Source: Eisenbergiella intestinigallinarum (GTDB taxonomy: Bacteria > Bacillota > Clostridia > Lachnospirales > Lachnospiraceae). Taken from it: a DNA stretch of 6,065 bases. Both the position numbers and the translations under genes were made by a program. The notes under the pieces are model-generated. The model was not told the DNA's origin and did not search any database. It saw only the letters and a program-made list of their open reading frames with translations. Positions 5,107-6,065 of the stretch are shown piece by piece. The stretch covers positions 1-6,065 of the forward strand of contig DWVS01000164.1 in NCBI GenBank assembly GCA_019120115.1, read 5' to 3'. How positions within the stretch are numbered: position 1 is the first letter of the stretch; each line of letters begins with the position of its first letter.

Positions 5107-5979
5107 ATGGAGCATTTGATGGAAGAAAAGCAGCTGGCGCAATTCCAGCAGAAACTTGCGGAAGAAGAGAAAAGCAGGAGAACGATTGAAAAATATGGCC
5201 GCGATCTGCGCGCTTTTCTCCGATATTTGGGAGAGACGGGCAGAGTGGATAAAGCGGCCGTGATCCGCTACAAGGAAAGCCTGTTGGAGTGTTATGCGGT
5301 CAGCAGCGTGAACTCCATGCTCGCGGCGTTGAACCGCTTTTTCAAGGAACAGGGCTGGTATGACTGCGTGGTAAAGCTGGTACGGGTACAGAGGGAGGCG
5401 TTCCGAAGCCAGGAGAAGGAACTTTCCCGGGAAGAATATTTCCGCCTGGTGAAAGCGGCTGAAAAGAGAGGGAAAAGGAGGCTGAGCTATCTGATGCAGA
5501 CGCTCTGCGCCACCGGAATCCGGATCAGCGAGCTGCCTTTCATCACGGTGGAAGCGGCAAAGCGCGGGAGCGCCGTGGTCCGGCTGAAGGGGAAGACCCG
5601 AACGGTGCTGCTTCCCGCTGCGCTGTGCGAGAGCCTGCTGGGATATGCCATACAGGAGGGGATCCGGAAGGGAAGCATTTTTGTAACCAGAAACGGCCGC
5701 CCCATGGATCGGAGCAATGTTCTGCATGAAATGAAAAAGCTGAGCCGGGAAGCGGGGATGGAGAGAAGCAAGATATTTCCCCATAACCTGAGGCATCTGT
5801 TTGCATGTACCTATTACGAGATGGAGAAAGATATCACGCACCTTGCGGATCTGCTCGGCCATTCAAGCATCAACACGACAAGAATCTACACCATGTCGAG
5901 CGGGAGAAAGCAGGCGGAGCAGATCGAGCGCCTGGGCCTGCTCTGGATTGATATGGCGGACGAAAAAAAAGCCGCATAA
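5107..5979 (+). CDS. Tyrosine-type site-specific recombinase / integrase
   Basis: A 290-residue XerC/XerD-sized recombinase that would cut and rejoin DNA through a 3'-phosphotyrosine. The N-terminal SAM-like DNA-binding domain is at about 8-95 (RTIEKYGRDLRAFLRYL, AVSSVNSMLAALNRFF). The catalytic domain follows, with the complete set: Arg139 (ATGIRISEL), Lys161 or Lys163 (LKGKTR), His226 and Arg229 (HNLRH), His252 (LLGHSSINTT) and Tyr261 (RIYT). It is therefore probably active. ATG 5107 has GAGGT at 5098-5102, only 4 nt away. ATG 5119 is an alternative. An in-frame ATG at 5017 would add repeat-encoded residues and is unlikely. The short length and lack of an arm-binding domain, excisionase or phage genes argue against a prophage integrase. 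This type in Lachnospiraceae often sits, as I recall, by surface-polysaccharide loci or invertible DNA. The stop codon lies inside a hairpin that terminates minus-strand transcription, and a consensus promoter lies just beyond. Confidence 0.92.
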   Translation: MEHLMEEKQLAQFQQKLAEEEKSRRTIEKYGRDLRAFLRYLGETGRVDKAAVIRYKESLLECYAVSSVNSMLAALNRFFKEQGWYDCVVKLVRVQREAFRSQEKELSREEYFRLVKAAEKRGKRRLSYLMQTLCATGIRISELPFITVEAAKRGSAVVRLKGKTRTVLLPAALCESLLGYAIQEGIRKGSIFVTRNGRPMDRSNVLHEMKKLSREAGMERSKIFPHNLRHLFACTYYEMEKDITHLADLLGHSSINTTRIYTMSSGRKQAEQIERLGLLWIDMADEKKAA

Positions 5980-5993
5980 TGTTTATTATGCGG
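5963..5993 (-). terminator. Intrinsic terminator for leftward transcription
   Basis: The arms 5993-5985 (CCGCATAAT) and 5980-5972 (ATTATGCGG) pair perfectly over 9 bp with a 4-nt loop. Read leftwards, the stem is followed by one C and eight T residues (5970-5963), a canonical Rho-independent terminator on the minus strand. Read rightwards there is no T-run, so it is not a good terminator for the recombinase. The recombinase stop codon (5977-5979) falls within the stem. Confidence 0.78.
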
Positions 5994-6022
5994 TAACCGG
6001 AAAGTACATATCGCTGAACTTG
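5963..6022 (-). ncRNA. Candidate ~60-nt transcript between a consensus promoter and a terminator
   Basis: The minus-strand promoter at 6057-6029 should start transcription near 6022, and the strong terminator ends it near 5963. The product is about 60 nt, has no ribosome binding site, and its 3' third is antisense to the last codons of the recombinase mRNA. It could be a small regulatory RNA, or a dead-end transcript made only when an invertible promoter faces left. This is inferred from the two flanking signals, with no known RNA family recognised. Confidence 0.35.
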
Positions 6023-6028
6023 ACACCA

Positions 6029-6057
6029 ATTATACCCGCAATATCGGTGTATGTCAA
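6029..6057 (-). promoter_or_regulatory. Perfect-consensus promoter facing left
   Basis: On the minus strand, TTGACA (6057-6052) and TATAAT (6034-6029) are both perfect and separated by 17 bp, which is unlikely by chance in 6 kb. It points at the 3' end of the recombinase and the terminator at 5993-5963, with no gene between. The segment has imperfect inverted-repeat ends: TTGACACC at 6020-6027 against GGTGTATGTCAA at 6046-6057. Hence a second perfect TTGACA exists on the plus strand (6020-6025), though without a good -10. An overlapping minus-strand open frame of 26 codons from the window edge to TAA 5988-5986 means a leftward gene end cannot be fully excluded. Confidence 0.65.
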
Positions 6058-6065
6058 TCTCCTTT

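Noticed and set aside
4786..5862. N-terminal extension of the MFS transporter frame (open up to 5862 on the minus strand)
   Set aside because: The added sequence is antisense to the recombinase and not transporter-like. A strong AAGGAG and the family start at MKLNTRR support ATG 4785.
5107..5979. Prophage or ICE integrase with flanking attachment site
   Set aside because: No phage, excisionase, relaxase or tRNA gene is visible, the protein lacks an arm-binding domain, and no direct repeat typical of att sites was seen in the window.
5986..6065. Possible 3' end of a leftward gene (26 codons ending TAATAA at the terminator)
   Set aside because: The frame is open and the tandem stops plus terminator fit a gene end, but it contains a perfect-consensus promoter, uses rare AGG, AGA and ATA codons, and matches no family I know. 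Sequence right of 6065 would settle it.

Overview
The window looks like a chromosomal segment from a gut-type Clostridia, most likely a Lachnospiraceae member. This rests on three things: moderately GC-rich genes with strong AGGAG-type ribosome binding sites, the AT-rich promoter regions, and the style of several proteins (the PurA variant, the SLC45-like transporter with its small membrane partner, and the small tyrosine recombinase). The taxonomic call is inference from recognised protein families, not from a search.

Left edge (1-181, minus strand): the interior of a Schlafen/AlbA_2-type ATP-binding protein gene. It lacks its 5' half and a start codon, and abuts an AT-rich stretch. The AT-rich stretch (about 165-245) holds a good sigma-A promoter pointing right. 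Within about 55 nt this promoter runs into a very strong intrinsic-terminator hairpin (259-301). A hairpin-rich leader (321-428) then supplies the Shine-Dalgarno of purA.

Plus-strand operon (432-3240): purA (adenylosuccinate synthase), a LysR-family regulator and a YihX-like HAD phosphatase. The first two are 9 nt apart and the last two overlap by 23 nt, so they are probably co-transcribed. They meet an oppositely oriented pair with only one base between the stop codons: an SLC45-like MFS transporter (4785 to 3502) followed by a two-helix small membrane protein (3484 to 3242), driven by a promoter at 4819-4847.

Right part: a roughly 320-bp divergent intergenic region carries a second copy of the modular hairpin repeat seen before purA. 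Again it ends in the Shine-Dalgarno, here of a complete tyrosine recombinase (5107-5979). The recombinase stop codon lies in a hairpin that is an intrinsic terminator for the minus strand. About 36 bp beyond that hairpin is a perfect-consensus promoter (TTGACA, 17 bp, TATAAT) also facing left, straight into the terminator.

The two most interesting points are: (i) a recombinase next to a strong promoter that points backwards into a terminator, which is the layout expected of an invertible (phase-variable) promoter caught in its OFF orientation; and (ii) a dispersed, modular hairpin element that sits directly before two unrelated genes and provides their ribosome binding sites.
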